NCBI RefSeq assembly: GCF_023516215.1
Contig: NZ_CP097349.1
Span: 806,001 to 870,000, forward strand
Direction: 5' to 3'
Source of the DNA: Cytobacillus pseudoceanisediminis
Lineage (GTDB): Bacteria > Bacillota > Bacilli > Bacillales > Cytobacillaceae
Length of the DNA stretch: 64,000 nt
In this document: positions 55,333 to 63,926 of the stretch, in pieces
How positions within the stretch are numbered: the first letter of the stretch is position 1
Layout of the letters: the number at the start of each line of letters is the position of its first letter
Notes under the pieces: generated by a model
What the model was told of the DNA's origin: nothing
Database searches by the model: none
The model's input: only the letters and a program-made list of their open reading frames with translations
Made by a program: the position numbers and the translations under genes

Positions 55333-56013
55333 CTGAATAAAAAAGCAGCGGCAGTAAGAATTTCCGCAAAAGACTTCGCCTATCAGGAGATCAAAAATCG
55401 GATTCTTAAGTGTGAATATATGCCAAATCAGCCTATTGCAGAGGAGGAATTGGCTAAAGAGCTGGAAATTAGCCGAACTCCGCTCCGTGAAGCCATGCAG
55501 AGGCTTGAACTTGAGGAATTGGTAGTCAGACAGACGAATGGGCGGTTAAAGGTTGCACCTGTATCCGCACAAGAAGTGAGAGAGCTCTTTCTTATCCGCA
55601 GTATGCTGGAAGGCATTGTTGCAGCCGAAGCAGCAGAAAAATGCACAGAACAGGATATAAGGCATTTATCTTATTTTGCCCGCATGATCAAACAAACGGC
55701 TTATGAAGGTAACATGGAAGATATCAGCCATTTCGGGAGTCAATTTCATACGTATCTCTATGAACTAAGCCAAAACAAAACAGCTGTAAAAATACTTAGG
55801 CAGCTTAACGATCATATTATGCGTTATAGGAGGCTCGCTCATTTTATAGATACAAAAGAGACATCCTTTGAACATGAAGTGATTCTGAATTTTATAGTAA
55901 AGAAAGATAAACACAATGCCGAAGCTATGATGAAAAAGCATGTATTAAATTCTATGGAGAAGGCTGTAACAGCTATAAAACAGTATGAAAACAAGGTGAA
56001 TGAGATTAAATAG
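55333..56013 (+). CDS. GntR-family regulator with FCD domain
   Basis: About 226 residues: winged helix (about 10-75; PIAEEELAKELEISRTPLREAMQRL, split) and an FCD all-helical ligand domain with the metal-binding His/Asp pattern (FHTYLYELSQNK, HIMRYRR, HEVILNF). Start is unusual: the GTG at 55324 lies inside AGGAGGTGG, so initiation probably occurs at CTG 55333. First gene of the operon with the opine-type dehydrogenase and ECF transporter. Confidence 0.85.
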   Translation: MNKKAAAVRISAKDFAYQEIKNRILKCEYMPNQPIAEEELAKELEISRTPLREAMQRLELEELVVRQTNGRLKVAPVSAQEVRELFLIRSMLEGIVAAEAAEKCTEQDIRHLSYFARMIKQTAYEGNMEDISHFGSQFHTYLYELSQNKTAVKILRQLNDHIMRYRRLAHFIDTKETSFEHEVILNFIVKKDKHNAEAMMKKHVLNSMEKAVTAIKQYENKVNEIK

Positions 56014-56042
56014 AAAAAGCATATTGGGAAAAGGGGGATTCT

Positions 56043-57089
56043 ATGTCGTATGCCATCATTGGTGCTGGCAACACAGGGCAGGCTATTGCAGGTTATCTTT
56101 CTTTACAAGGCGAGGAGGTGAAATTATATAGCAGAGACTCCCGAAAAGCAGAGCTGATTTCCCGAAAGGGACTTACCCTTAAAGGTGTGTATTCAGGCAA
56201 AGTTCATTTAAAAGCATCGGTTGATTTAAAAGAAGTAATAGATGAAGCTGAGTTTATAATTATTTCAACTACAGCGTTTGGACACAGACCGATCTTTAAT
56301 CAGCTAAAGCCATTAATAAAAGCCAATCAGACGATTGTGATTTTTCCAGGGTATTGGGGAGCGGTCGAATGCAAAGAAATCCTTGGTGAAGAATTCGAGA
56401 AAAAGAATATCACGATAGCAGAGACAAGTGCCATGCCTTTTGTCAGTAAAGCAGATTATAACGGAAACGTCTCTATCAATAAAGTTAAGAAAAACGTTCA
56501 AATAGGCTCCATTTCACATTCCGCAAATACTCCAATCTCTAAAAAGTTCCTAAAAACTTTTCCGCAATTAACACCGACTAAGAATGTCTTTGAAACTTCC
56601 ATAAATAATACAAATGTTATTATCCACACGCCAATTGCCATATTTAATGCCAGCAGGATTGACGCTTCAGAGGAGTTTCAATTCTACCCGCAAGGTGCTT
56701 CACAAAAAACCGTTTCATATATTGAAAAAATTGATGAAGAAAGACTTCGCATAGCAAAAATTCTAGAGATAGAGACTCAGGATACCTTAACTTTATTAAA
56801 TGAATTCTACGAATCGGATTATTCAAGCTTATATAAAGCTTTATCGGGATTATTCCCTAAAGGCAGCGGACCTGTATCATTGGACCATAGGTATTTAATA
56901 GAAGATATTCCTTATGGTCTTGTTCCGATATCTGAATTAGGGAAATTGGCAGGAGTAAAGACTCCTTACACTGACGCCATTATTCAAACAGCTTCCTTGT
57001 TAATGGAAAGGGATTTTCGAAAGGAAGGAGTCGATTTTAAGGGGTTAACAAGGGAGGATGTGCAAGCCCTTAGAGGAGTTATTCAGTGA
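56043..57089 (+). CDS. NAD/NADP octopine/nopaline-type (opine) dehydrogenase family protein
   Basis: A 348-residue protein: N-terminal Rossmann motif AIIGAGNTGQAIAGYL, PGYWGAVE, then the all-helical octopine-dehydrogenase domain (NTNVIIHTPIAIFNASRID, with His of the catalytic pair; LDHRYLIEDIPYGLVP). Opine dehydrogenases link an amino acid with an alpha-keto acid, or oxidise the opine back. Adjacent uptake genes favour a catabolic role. RBS AGGGGG. Ketopantoate-reductase-like function is the alternative. Confidence 0.82.
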   Translation: MSYAIIGAGNTGQAIAGYLSLQGEEVKLYSRDSRKAELISRKGLTLKGVYSGKVHLKASVDLKEVIDEAEFIIISTTAFGHRPIFNQLKPLIKANQTIVIFPGYWGAVECKEILGEEFEKKNITIAETSAMPFVSKADYNGNVSINKVKKNVQIGSISHSANTPISKKFLKTFPQLTPTKNVFETSINNTNVIIHTPIAIFNASRIDASEEFQFYPQGASQKTVSYIEKIDEERLRIAKILEIETQDTLTLLNEFYESDYSSLYKALSGLFPKGSGPVSLDHRYLIEDIPYGLVPISELGKLAGVKTPYTDAIIQTASLLMERDFRKEGVDFKGLTREDVQALRGVIQ

Positions 57090-57128
57090 ATGTAAAGTGT
57101 TCCTTAATCTAATAGAGGGGGTACTAAG

Positions 57129-57707
57129 ATGGGTCAATTAGAAATGAACAATCCAGTTCAGCAGGTAAAGAATAAAATTACGGCTGTTGATTTGATTACC
57201 ATCGTCATCTTCGCTGTATTGTATAGAGTCCTCTGGTATTTCTTTAAATTTGCAGGAATTGTTTTCCCATTCAATCATACATTTGTCTACTTATTTTGTG
57301 CATTTTGCCTGGTTCTTTGCTGGGTTATTGTCAGGCGGCCTTATGCATCGTTTTACTTTACCGTAGCCTGGTGTGCGATTAACTTTTTCATTCAGGGAGA
57401 AATTCCTGTTTACTGGGTTCTTGTCGTCATCGCTCCGCTGCTGCCTGAGCTCTATTTGAACATCAGCAGAAAAGCATTTAGTAATCCGGATGACATCTAT
57501 TCAAGCACTAAACATTTGATCATCGCGGCAATCCTCTATAACGCCGTTTATGAAGCTTTTGTATGGTGGAGCATTGTTAGCGTGATGAAAATTCCTGTAC
57601 CATTCCATTTGATGGGCATTGTCTTTGCCATTTCCATTGTTGGTATGGTCATCGGAACCGTGTTTGGGAGAAAATTTGGTACTCGGATTAAAGCTCTCAT
57701 GGGCTAA
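57129..57707 (+). CDS. ECF transporter S-component-like membrane protein
   Basis: A 192-residue protein with five to six hydrophobic helices, placed before EcfT and EcfA genes and of typical S-component length (YkoE-like about 199). The conserved small-residue AxxxA motif is not obvious. It would bind the vitamin-like or opine-like substrate. RBS GAGGGGG. Confidence 0.75.
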   Translation: MGQLEMNNPVQQVKNKITAVDLITIVIFAVLYRVLWYFFKFAGIVFPFNHTFVYLFCAFCLVLCWVIVRRPYASFYFTVAWCAINFFIQGEIPVYWVLVVIAPLLPELYLNISRKAFSNPDDIYSSTKHLIIAAILYNAVYEAFVWWSIVSVMKIPVPFHLMGIVFAISIVGMVIGTVFGRKFGTRIKALMG

Positions 57708-57741
57708 GGTCAGCCCAATCAATCTTCGGGAGGTGTGACAA

Positions 57742-58554
57742 ATGGCGGCAATTGATTTTGTTTCCAACTTGGATGAAGAAACTTGGGTGCATAAACTTGA
57801 TCCAAGGGCAAAATTATGTTTAATTCTGGGCTTTGTGATCATTCCGCTTTTATTTATGGATCCTCTATATTTAACAGGAATCCTTCTATTGGGAATGGTG
57901 CTGTGGTTTTCGGCAAAGATCAAGATCAAACCGATTCTTCCTTTGCTGGTGACCATCTTAATTCTAGCCATGTCAGCAATCGTGTTTGCGACGTTTTACA
58001 ATTACAATCAGCCGGATGAAACCATCTTATTTTCAATCGGTTCTCTTCAGGCAACGGATGTTGGCCTTTATTCAGGCTTAATCCTGGGATATCGGATTGG
58101 CATCCCCTGTTTTATGACGATCATAATCATTTCTACCACAGACCCTGCCCTATTGGCTAAGGGGTTAATGAAAATGAAAGTGCCGATTAATGTGGCGTTT
58201 ATGTTCCTTGGCACTTTGCGATTTTTTCCGCTGGTTTTTGAAGAACTGACGAATATATCAAATGCCCAGACCATTCGAGGAGTCAATAAAAAAGGGATGA
58301 GAGGAAGCTGGAATAGTTTTAAACTGGCTGTATTTCCGCTCTTAATCAATTCCTTGAGAAAAAGCCGGACAATGGGTCTGGCTGTGGAAAGCAAAGGCTT
58401 TAGTAAAATGGCATGGAAAGAATACTATCAAGATATGAAGTTAAAAAAAATGGATTGGTTTGCAATCGCCTTCACCATTATCTTCTTTGCTGGTGCCATC
58501 TATATTCGATTCATCCTGGGGCTGGGAGGATCAAATTCAATCGTCTACAGCTAA
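57742..58554 (+). CDS. ECF transporter transmembrane component EcfT
   Basis: A 270-residue membrane protein starting with the family LDPRAKL motif, with several helices and the two coupling-helix Ala-Arg-Gly-like motifs AQTIRGVNKKG and AVESKGFSK near the C-terminus. It couples the ATPase to the S component. ATG behind GGGAGGTG. Confidence 0.88.
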   Translation: MAAIDFVSNLDEETWVHKLDPRAKLCLILGFVIIPLLFMDPLYLTGILLLGMVLWFSAKIKIKPILPLLVTILILAMSAIVFATFYNYNQPDETILFSIGSLQATDVGLYSGLILGYRIGIPCFMTIIIISTTDPALLAKGLMKMKVPINVAFMFLGTLRFFPLVFEELTNISNAQTIRGVNKKGMRGSWNSFKLAVFPLLINSLRKSRTMGLAVESKGFSKMAWKEYYQDMKLKKMDWFAIAFTIIFFAGAIYIRFILGLGGSNSIVYS

Positions 58555-58586
58555 ATTCAGGATCCCCTTAAGAAAGGAGTGAATGT

Positions 58587-60342
58587 ATGAATGACAATCC
58601 TATTGTTGAAGTAAGCGGGGTCAGTTTTTCTTATTCAGGCACGGAAAAGAAAGCACTACATGATATAAATATGAAGATAGGTAAGGGAGAATTTGTCCTT
58701 ATCTCCGGTACCAGCGGAAGTGGAAAAACGACTTTAGCGAAATGTCTAAACGGAATCATACCCCATCTGGCAGAGGGGAATCTAGCAGGAGAAATCGTTA
58801 TCAATGGAATGAATACTCAGCGTGTTCCTATGCATGACCTTGCCAGTGAGATTGGTATGGTCTTTCAAAATCCAGAGGATCAAATTTTCTCCATCCGGGT
58901 GGAGGATGAAATTGCCTTTGGAGTGGAATGTCAGGGCTGCCAGCAGGAAGTCATTCGGGAAAGAGTTCATTACGCGCTGAAAAAGCTAAAGCTTGAAGAC
59001 ATTAAGAAGCAAATTACCTTCTCATTATCAGGGGGCAAAAGCAAAAGGTCTCCATTGCCAGCAACCTGGCTATGCTCCCATCTATCCTTATATTGGATGA
59101 TCCTACAACCGATCTGGATCCGGTAAGCAAGCAGGAAGTAATGGACATTCTAATGGAATTGAAAGAAGAAATTGATACAACCTTTATCATTATTGAACAT
59201 GATTTAAATGATTTGATTGAAGCCGTTGACAGAGTAATCATAATGCACGAAGGATCTATTCTTTATAATGGGAGCCCAAGTGAAATCTTTTATACTTATT
59301 TTGATGAACTGAACAAGCTCGGAATCAGAATACCAGATCATATCAGGCTGGCTAAGTACCTCATAGAAAATGGAAACCAATGTGATTTTTATCCCATCTC
59401 AAAGAAAGAAGCATATGAATGGGCTAAAAAACTGCTTGTATCGGGAAAATTAAACCTGCCAAAACACAAGGTAGAAATAAATGATATGAATGAAGAGACT
59501 GTTGCTAAACTGGAAGCTGTAAATTTTAGTTACCAGAAAGGCAAGCAAATTCTATATGATATCAATCTTGAAGTTCAGAAAGGCGAATTCCTTGCAATTG
59601 TCGGGCACAATGGTTGTGGGAAGTCCACCTTAATGAAAAACTTAATTGGTTTGCTAAAGCCCCATCAAGGATCGGTTATCATCAATCATAAGAATACGAA
59701 AGAGCATAGAGTCCAGGATATCATATTGGATATCGGATATGTTTTCCAGAACCCCGACAACCAGCTTTTTTGCAACTCTGTGGAAGAGGAAGTGGCATTT
59801 GGACTGATAAACAGGGGCTACAGCAAAGAATTGGTCGAGGAGCAAGTCGAATTGGCCATCAGTACGGTAGGATTACAGAAAAAAGAAAAGATCATCCGTT
59901 TTCGCTTAGCAGGGGTGAAAGACAGCGGTTGGCTGTTGCCACGATGCTTGTATCGAACCCCAAAATAATTCTGCTTGATGAACCAACGACAGGTCAGGAT
60001 GAGCAAAGCCTTAAAGCCCTGTTAACGCTAATGAAAAAACTTATTGAAGAGAAGGATGCAACGATTATCATGATTACACATGATATGGAGGTTGTTGCGC
60101 AATATGCAAGTAGAGTAGTTGTCATTGATGACGGTAAAATCGTTCTGGATGGGCATCCGAGTGACGTATTTTTCAACAGCTGCCAAAAGCTGTATTCACT
60201 TAAATTAAAGCCGCCGATCATCTCGCAGTTTGCTGCAGATTTATCAGAAGAGGGGTTTCCAAAGGTTACAAATTGGAATATGTTCAGCAGCAATTTTATT
60301 AACAGTAAATCTGATAAATTCGGGAAGAAATCAATAATTTAA
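58587..60342 (+). pseudogene. Fused double ATPase of ECF transporter (YkoD-like; two single-base frameshifts)
   Basis: Two ABC ATPase domains in one chain of about 585 residues. Domain 1: GTSGSGKTT, then the signature broken at G5 59031-59035; six Gs give LSGGQKQKVSIASNLA, then ILILDDPTTDLDP. Domain 2: GHNGCGKST, then a break at T4 59899-59902; five Ts give FSLSRGERQRLAVATML, then IILLDEPTTGQD. Both breaks fall at ABC signatures, both are one missing base. Repaired, the order S-T-AA is a complete group II ECF importer. Confidence 0.85.
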
Positions 60343-60358
60343 AAGTTGTAATGTTATG

Positions 60359-60390
60359 AAGGACACTGCGGAGTTAACGGTGTCCTTTTT
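60359..60390 (+). terminator. Terminator of the ECF operon
   Basis: AAGGACAC (60359-60366) and GTGTCCTT (60380-60387), followed by T-run to 60390. Confidence 0.8.
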
Positions 60391-60402
60391 AGTGTAAAAA
60401 AA

Positions 60403-60492
60403 CAATTAGAAGAAAAGTGGCTTAGTGAACTGCAGCCGTTTGGAGATAAAGGATATATCAAAAGTCAAAAGAGCTGGCAAAAAGCGGGATGA
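60403..60492 (+). pseudogene. C-terminal remnant of a GIY-YIG family gene
   Basis: The frame reads QLEEKWLSELQPFGDKGYIK and ends at TGA 60490-60492. It parallels KLEEKWLEELQPYGDNGYNKKK of the gene at 54763, but the nucleotides differ clearly, so it is an older paralog, not a recent copy. No start or GIY motif remains, and the ECF terminator lies just before it. It marks a deletion or insertion junction. Confidence 0.6.
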
Positions 60493-60629
60493 TTTAGTGA
60501 AAAGGATATACACAAATATTTGAAAATAAGTAATAATTCACCGTGAATAAATTGATCGCAGAAGCTATAATCACTGATAGAAATACCCCTTTTTTCGGCA
60601 GCAAAATATCAAACAAAGGAGTGGCAGTG

Positions 60630-61088
60630 TTGGAAAGGAAAAGAATTGCCTATTGGGTTATCCCTCTCATCCTGTTCATTTGCTTTTTGGGAAGTGCTGT
60701 CTATACTGCAGGGCAGCCGGAAGCAGCGAGCGGTAAGAACCAATCCGCCCTAAAAGGGCAATATTATCTTGAAGACGTGGTAAAAATTTATGTGCCATCC
60801 ACCTATGATGTTGATCAGCCAATTGATAATACTCCCTATGTGAACAAAACTTTAGAAAAATTTTCGGGAATGTTTGGAGGGGCAACAGCTGTTGATGGAA
60901 CAGGTGCATGGCTGTCTGATGACGAGCAGCTTGTAAAGGAGAAAGTGACAATCGTGTACAGCTTTGCAGAGGATCTTGACAAGAAAAAGATTAAGGAAGT
61001 AGTTGCCTATGCCAAATCTTTAAAGGAAGAAATGAAACAATCATCCGTATCACTTGAAGTCAACGGAAAGATGTATTTTATTGAATAA
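60630..61088 (+). CDS. Small membrane-anchored/secreted protein of unknown family
   Basis: 152 residues from TTG 60630 (AAAGGAG 8 bp upstream; frame open from 60543). An N-terminal hydrophobic helix (IAYWVIPLILFICFLGSAVY) is followed by a soluble domain with KIYVPSTYDVDQPIDNT, FGGATAVDGTGAWLSDD and SVSLEVNGKMYFIE. I have seen domains with the GGATAxxGxGxW pattern in other bacterial hypothetical proteins but cannot name a function. It converges on the DAACS symporter. Confidence 0.7.
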   Translation: MERKRIAYWVIPLILFICFLGSAVYTAGQPEAASGKNQSALKGQYYLEDVVKIYVPSTYDVDQPIDNTPYVNKTLEKFSGMFGGATAVDGTGAWLSDDEQLVKEKVTIVYSFAEDLDKKKIKEVVAYAKSLKEEMKQSSVSLEVNGKMYFIE

Positions 61089-61094
61089 TATATA

Positions 61095-61135
61095 AAAAAG
61101 AGAGGCTGAAGGTGTGTATCCTTCCAGCCTCTCTG
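61095..61135. terminator. Bidirectional terminator between convergent genes
   Basis: AGAGAGGCTG and CAGCCTCTCT (61099-61108, 61125-61134) extended by AAGG/CCTT with one bulged C. The A-rich left flank supplies the T-tract for the minus-strand symporter gene. Confidence 0.75.
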
Positions 61136-61139
61136 ATTG

Positions 61140-62396
61140 CTATTTCAAGGCTAATGATTCCTTCAGCCAATTCTTTCCCTCGACAAATCGGCTGACCATC
61201 ATGGCCGAAACCGTATTGCCGGCTGAATTCAGAAGGGTTGCCGGTGCATCAATGATTGTAGAGATGACCGCGATGATCGGAAGTACTTCAGGCGGAAACC
61301 CGAATACGCTTAAAATCAGCATCTCGCCAATCATCCCGCCGCCAGGGATTGCCCCCATAACAGCTCCAACAAGGAATGAAACAGCAAGAATGGTTAGAAT
61401 GCTTGTCATGCTCGACATGTCTTTTCCAAACAAGCTGAACAGGAAAACAATCTTAAACACTCCGCCAAGAACAGAACCATCTTTATGCGTATTAGCCCCA
61501 AGCGGGATCATGGTCTCAGCAATATCCTGCGGAACACCCATCTTTCTGACAGCCGCAAGGTTAATCGGAATACATGCTGCACTCGAGCATGTGGCAATCG
61601 CACTGACTGAAGGAGTGATGGCATTCTTCCAGAACACCTTGACCCCATCCTTCCCGCCAGCCGCAAAGGCATACAGCGTAAAGAATCCAAAGAAGTAGAT
61701 TAGCGTTAATACAAGATAAAGGACAAACACACGTACATATCCGCCAAGAATCTGCGGGCCAAGCTCACCAATGATGGTTGCGAAGTAACAGCCAAGACCA
61801 ATCGGTGCATAGTACATCACAAATCCAACAATCTTCATCATGACAGCTGAACCAGAAGAAAGAAGATTTGCAATCGGCTTGCCTTTTTCACCAGACATCG
61901 CAGTTGCCAGTCCGAATAAAATCGAGAACACAATCAGCTGCAGCATATTATTTTTCGAAAACAGCATCTGGAAATCAGGCACCGTGAACGCCTGAACCAG
62001 CTGACCCAGGAACGTGACATCTTCTGCTTCAGGATCAACAGCTGCCTCCGTCATAATGCTCTTAATGGCAGAGATATCTGTGTTTTTCAGCGGATCCACA
62101 ATAGAAATTCCGATGAAGCCCAGAATAGCGGAAATAACAGCCGTAATGAAAAACACAGTGAAAATTCCGGCCATGATTTTCCCGAGCCTTTTCATACCGC
62201 CCATATTCGCCAGGCTTGAAGCGATGCTGAAGAAGACGAGCGGGACAATGATCATAAACAATAAATTTAAGAATAAATCCCCAAACGGCTTCACAACCGC
62301 TGTCTTCGGGCCAAAAACCACTCCGGCAATTCCGCCGATCAGGATGGAAAGGAGCAGGAAGATGGTTAGTTTGTAATTTGAAAGAACCTTTTTCAT
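61140..62396 (-). CDS. Dicarboxylate/amino acid:cation symporter (DAACS family)
   Basis: A 418-residue membrane protein with eight helices and re-entrant loops. SSAACIPINLA is the serine-rich substrate motif (usually SSSAATLP in GltP), GANTHKDGSVLGG replaces GATINMDG, and GGGMIGEMLIL lies in the second hairpin. These differences suggest a neutral or small amino acid (SstT-like) or dicarboxylate rather than glutamate. ATG 62396 follows AAAGGTTGAG. Confidence 0.83.
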   Translation of the reverse strand: MKKVLSNYKLTIFLLLSILIGGIAGVVFGPKTAVVKPFGDLFLNLLFMIIVPLVFFSIASSLANMGGMKRLGKIMAGIFTVFFITAVISAILGFIGISIVDPLKNTDISAIKSIMTEAAVDPEAEDVTFLGQLVQAFTVPDFQMLFSKNNMLQLIVFSILFGLATAMSGEKGKPIANLLSSGSAVMMKIVGFVMYYAPIGLGCYFATIIGELGPQILGGYVRVFVLYLVLTLIYFFGFFTLYAFAAGGKDGVKVFWKNAITPSVSAIATCSSAACIPINLAAVRKMGVPQDIAETMIPLGANTHKDGSVLGGVFKIVFLFSLFGKDMSSMTSILTILAVSFLVGAVMGAIPGGGMIGEMLILSVFGFPPEVLPIIAVISTIIDAPATLLNSAGNTVSAMMVSRFVEGKNWLKESLALK

Positions 62397-62537
62397 AATG
62401 TCTCAACCTTTCTATATATTCCAACACTCTATTATATTATCAAATACTGTTATAAAAAAGGCTGTAGAATTATTTTTTTAAATTCTGTCTGATTCGCTTT
62501 TTCTGGATAAGTATTTCCATCTTTGACCAAGCACCAT

Positions 62538-62566
62538 TTGACTTGAATCATTAAATATCTTACAGT
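62538..62566 (+). promoter_or_regulatory. Predicted promoter of the vgb leader
   Basis: TTGACT (62538-62543) and TACAGT (62561-62566) with exactly 17 bp between; transcription would begin near 62573, giving a leader of about 290 nt before vgb. Confidence 0.5.
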
Positions 62567-62572
62567 TAAAAC

Positions 62573-62863
62573 AACCAATAGTCGAAAGGGTGAAGAAAAG
62601 CACATGATCCTATAATCCTAGCTTTAGAGAAAATCGATATTTCAGCCTCTGGTTCAGTTCCGAAAATGTGTTGGAATGGGCTTTATTTATCGATTGTTTT
62701 TCTGAGATAGGATTAATGTGTGTGCTTTTTGACTTGAAAAGGGGCTGAACTAATCGAAAGCCTATTTAAGTCTATTTATGTGCTGCATTGCCTCCTGTCT
62801 CGGAAAAACAAGATAGGGGGCTTTTTGTTTTTGAAAAAAATATTGGTGTTCGGAGGGAACAGT
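62573..62863 (+). promoter_or_regulatory. Leader of vgb with short uORFs and an intrinsic terminator
   Basis: An 11-bp terminator stem (62790-62800 with 62811-62821, two G-T pairs) followed by TTTTTGTTTTT ends only 33 nt before the vgb start. Upstream, a very short ORF MIL (62604-62615) has a good AAAGGGTGA ribosome site, and two further small frames (MCWNGLYLSIVFLR, MCVLFDLKRG) occur with weak sites. The layout matches ribosome-mediated transcription attenuation, common for streptogramin/lincosamide/macrolide resistance genes in Firmicutes. Confidence 0.6.
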
Positions 62864-63757
62864 ATGGAATTTAAATTACAGGAAATAGATCTTGCCAGTA
62901 AAGATACAGGTCCATACGGAATCGCTGTTTCAGACAAGGGAGAGGTCTGGTTTACACAGCATAAAGCCAATAAGATAAGCTGCATTGGGTTGGATGGGGA
63001 ATTGACAGAATACCCGCTGCCGACACCCGATGCAAAGGTCATGTGTGTAATAGTGTCGTCAAAAGGAGAGGTCTGGTTTACCGAAAATGCAGCCAACAAC
63101 ATTGGGAGAATAACAAAAGAAGGCACTATTCAGGAATATCCCTTGCCCCATCCAGGTTCAGCACCCTATGGAATTACAGAAGGGTCAAACGGAGAGATAT
63201 GGTTTACTGAAATGAATGGAAATCGTATTGGGCGGATTAAGGATGACGGTTCTATCCATGAATACAATCTTCCTATTCAAGGTTCGTACCCAGCATTTAT
63301 TACGCTGGGATCTGATGATGCCCTATGGTTCACAGAAAACCAAAATAACGCGATCGGAAGAATTACTGAAAATGGAGAAGTGACAGAGTATACAATTCCA
63401 ACTCCAGCATCTGGACCGGTTGGGATTACAAAAGGAAACGATGGTGCACTCTGGTTTGTCGAGATTATCGGCAATAAAATTGGACGTATTAACACATCTG
63501 GAGAAATAACGGAATATGAAATTCCCACCCCGAATGCCCGCCCGCATGCCATCACAGCTGGGGCAGGCAACGATTTATGGTTCACAGAATGGGGAGCAAA
63601 TAAGATTGGAAGAATTACAGACAATAATATGATTGAGGAGTATCCGATTGAAACCCCTAATGCTGAACCGCATGGCATTTCAAGCAGTGATGGGAAGACC
63701 ATATGGTTTGCATTGGAGTGTGACAGGATTGGGAAAATCACTATAATGAATGATTGA
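62864..63757 (+). CDS. vgb: Virginiamycin B lyase (streptogramin B lyase)
   Basis: A 297-residue seven-bladed propeller with repeated WFTE motifs. Tyr18, His228, Glu268 and His270 fall at exactly the positions known for S. aureus Vgb (active site and Mg ligands), and Glu285 corresponds to its Glu284. Vgb linearises streptogramin B antibiotics by beta-elimination of the thr ester bond. The frame is open from 62780, but that crosses the terminator; CGGAGGG selects ATG 62864. Likely chromosomal resistance gene under attenuation control. Confidence 0.92.
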   Translation: MEFKLQEIDLASKDTGPYGIAVSDKGEVWFTQHKANKISCIGLDGELTEYPLPTPDAKVMCVIVSSKGEVWFTENAANNIGRITKEGTIQEYPLPHPGSAPYGITEGSNGEIWFTEMNGNRIGRIKDDGSIHEYNLPIQGSYPAFITLGSDDALWFTENQNNAIGRITENGEVTEYTIPTPASGPVGITKGNDGALWFVEIIGNKIGRINTSGEITEYEIPTPNARPHAITAGAGNDLWFTEWGANKIGRITDNNMIEEYPIETPNAEPHGISSSDGKTIWFALECDRIGKITIMND

Positions 63758-63790
63758 TCTCATTTTTTAGAGGAAATTTAATGAGTATTC

Positions 63791-63825
63791 AACCCCGTTA
63801 TAACTATTATACGGGGTTCTTCTAA
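63791..63825 (+). terminator. Terminator after vgb
   Basis: AACCCCGT (63791-63798) and ACGGGGTT (63811-63818) with inner TAT/ATA pairing, then CTTCT. No long T-run. Confidence 0.75.
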
Positions 63826-63926
63826 TTGGGTTTTAAAAACCAAAACTAATACCCTCAAAAAATTTTCATAAGTTATTGTTGTAATTTTGAGAATATTAAT
63901 TATAATAAAGTTGAGAGGTGATTCAG

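Noticed and set aside
6636..60342. Programmed ribosomal frameshifting or phase variation as the cause of the many breaks
   Set aside because: The runs are short (3-6 bases), affect functionally unrelated genes, lack slippery-heptamer plus pseudoknot or internal SD patterns, and almost all need the same correction (one added base).
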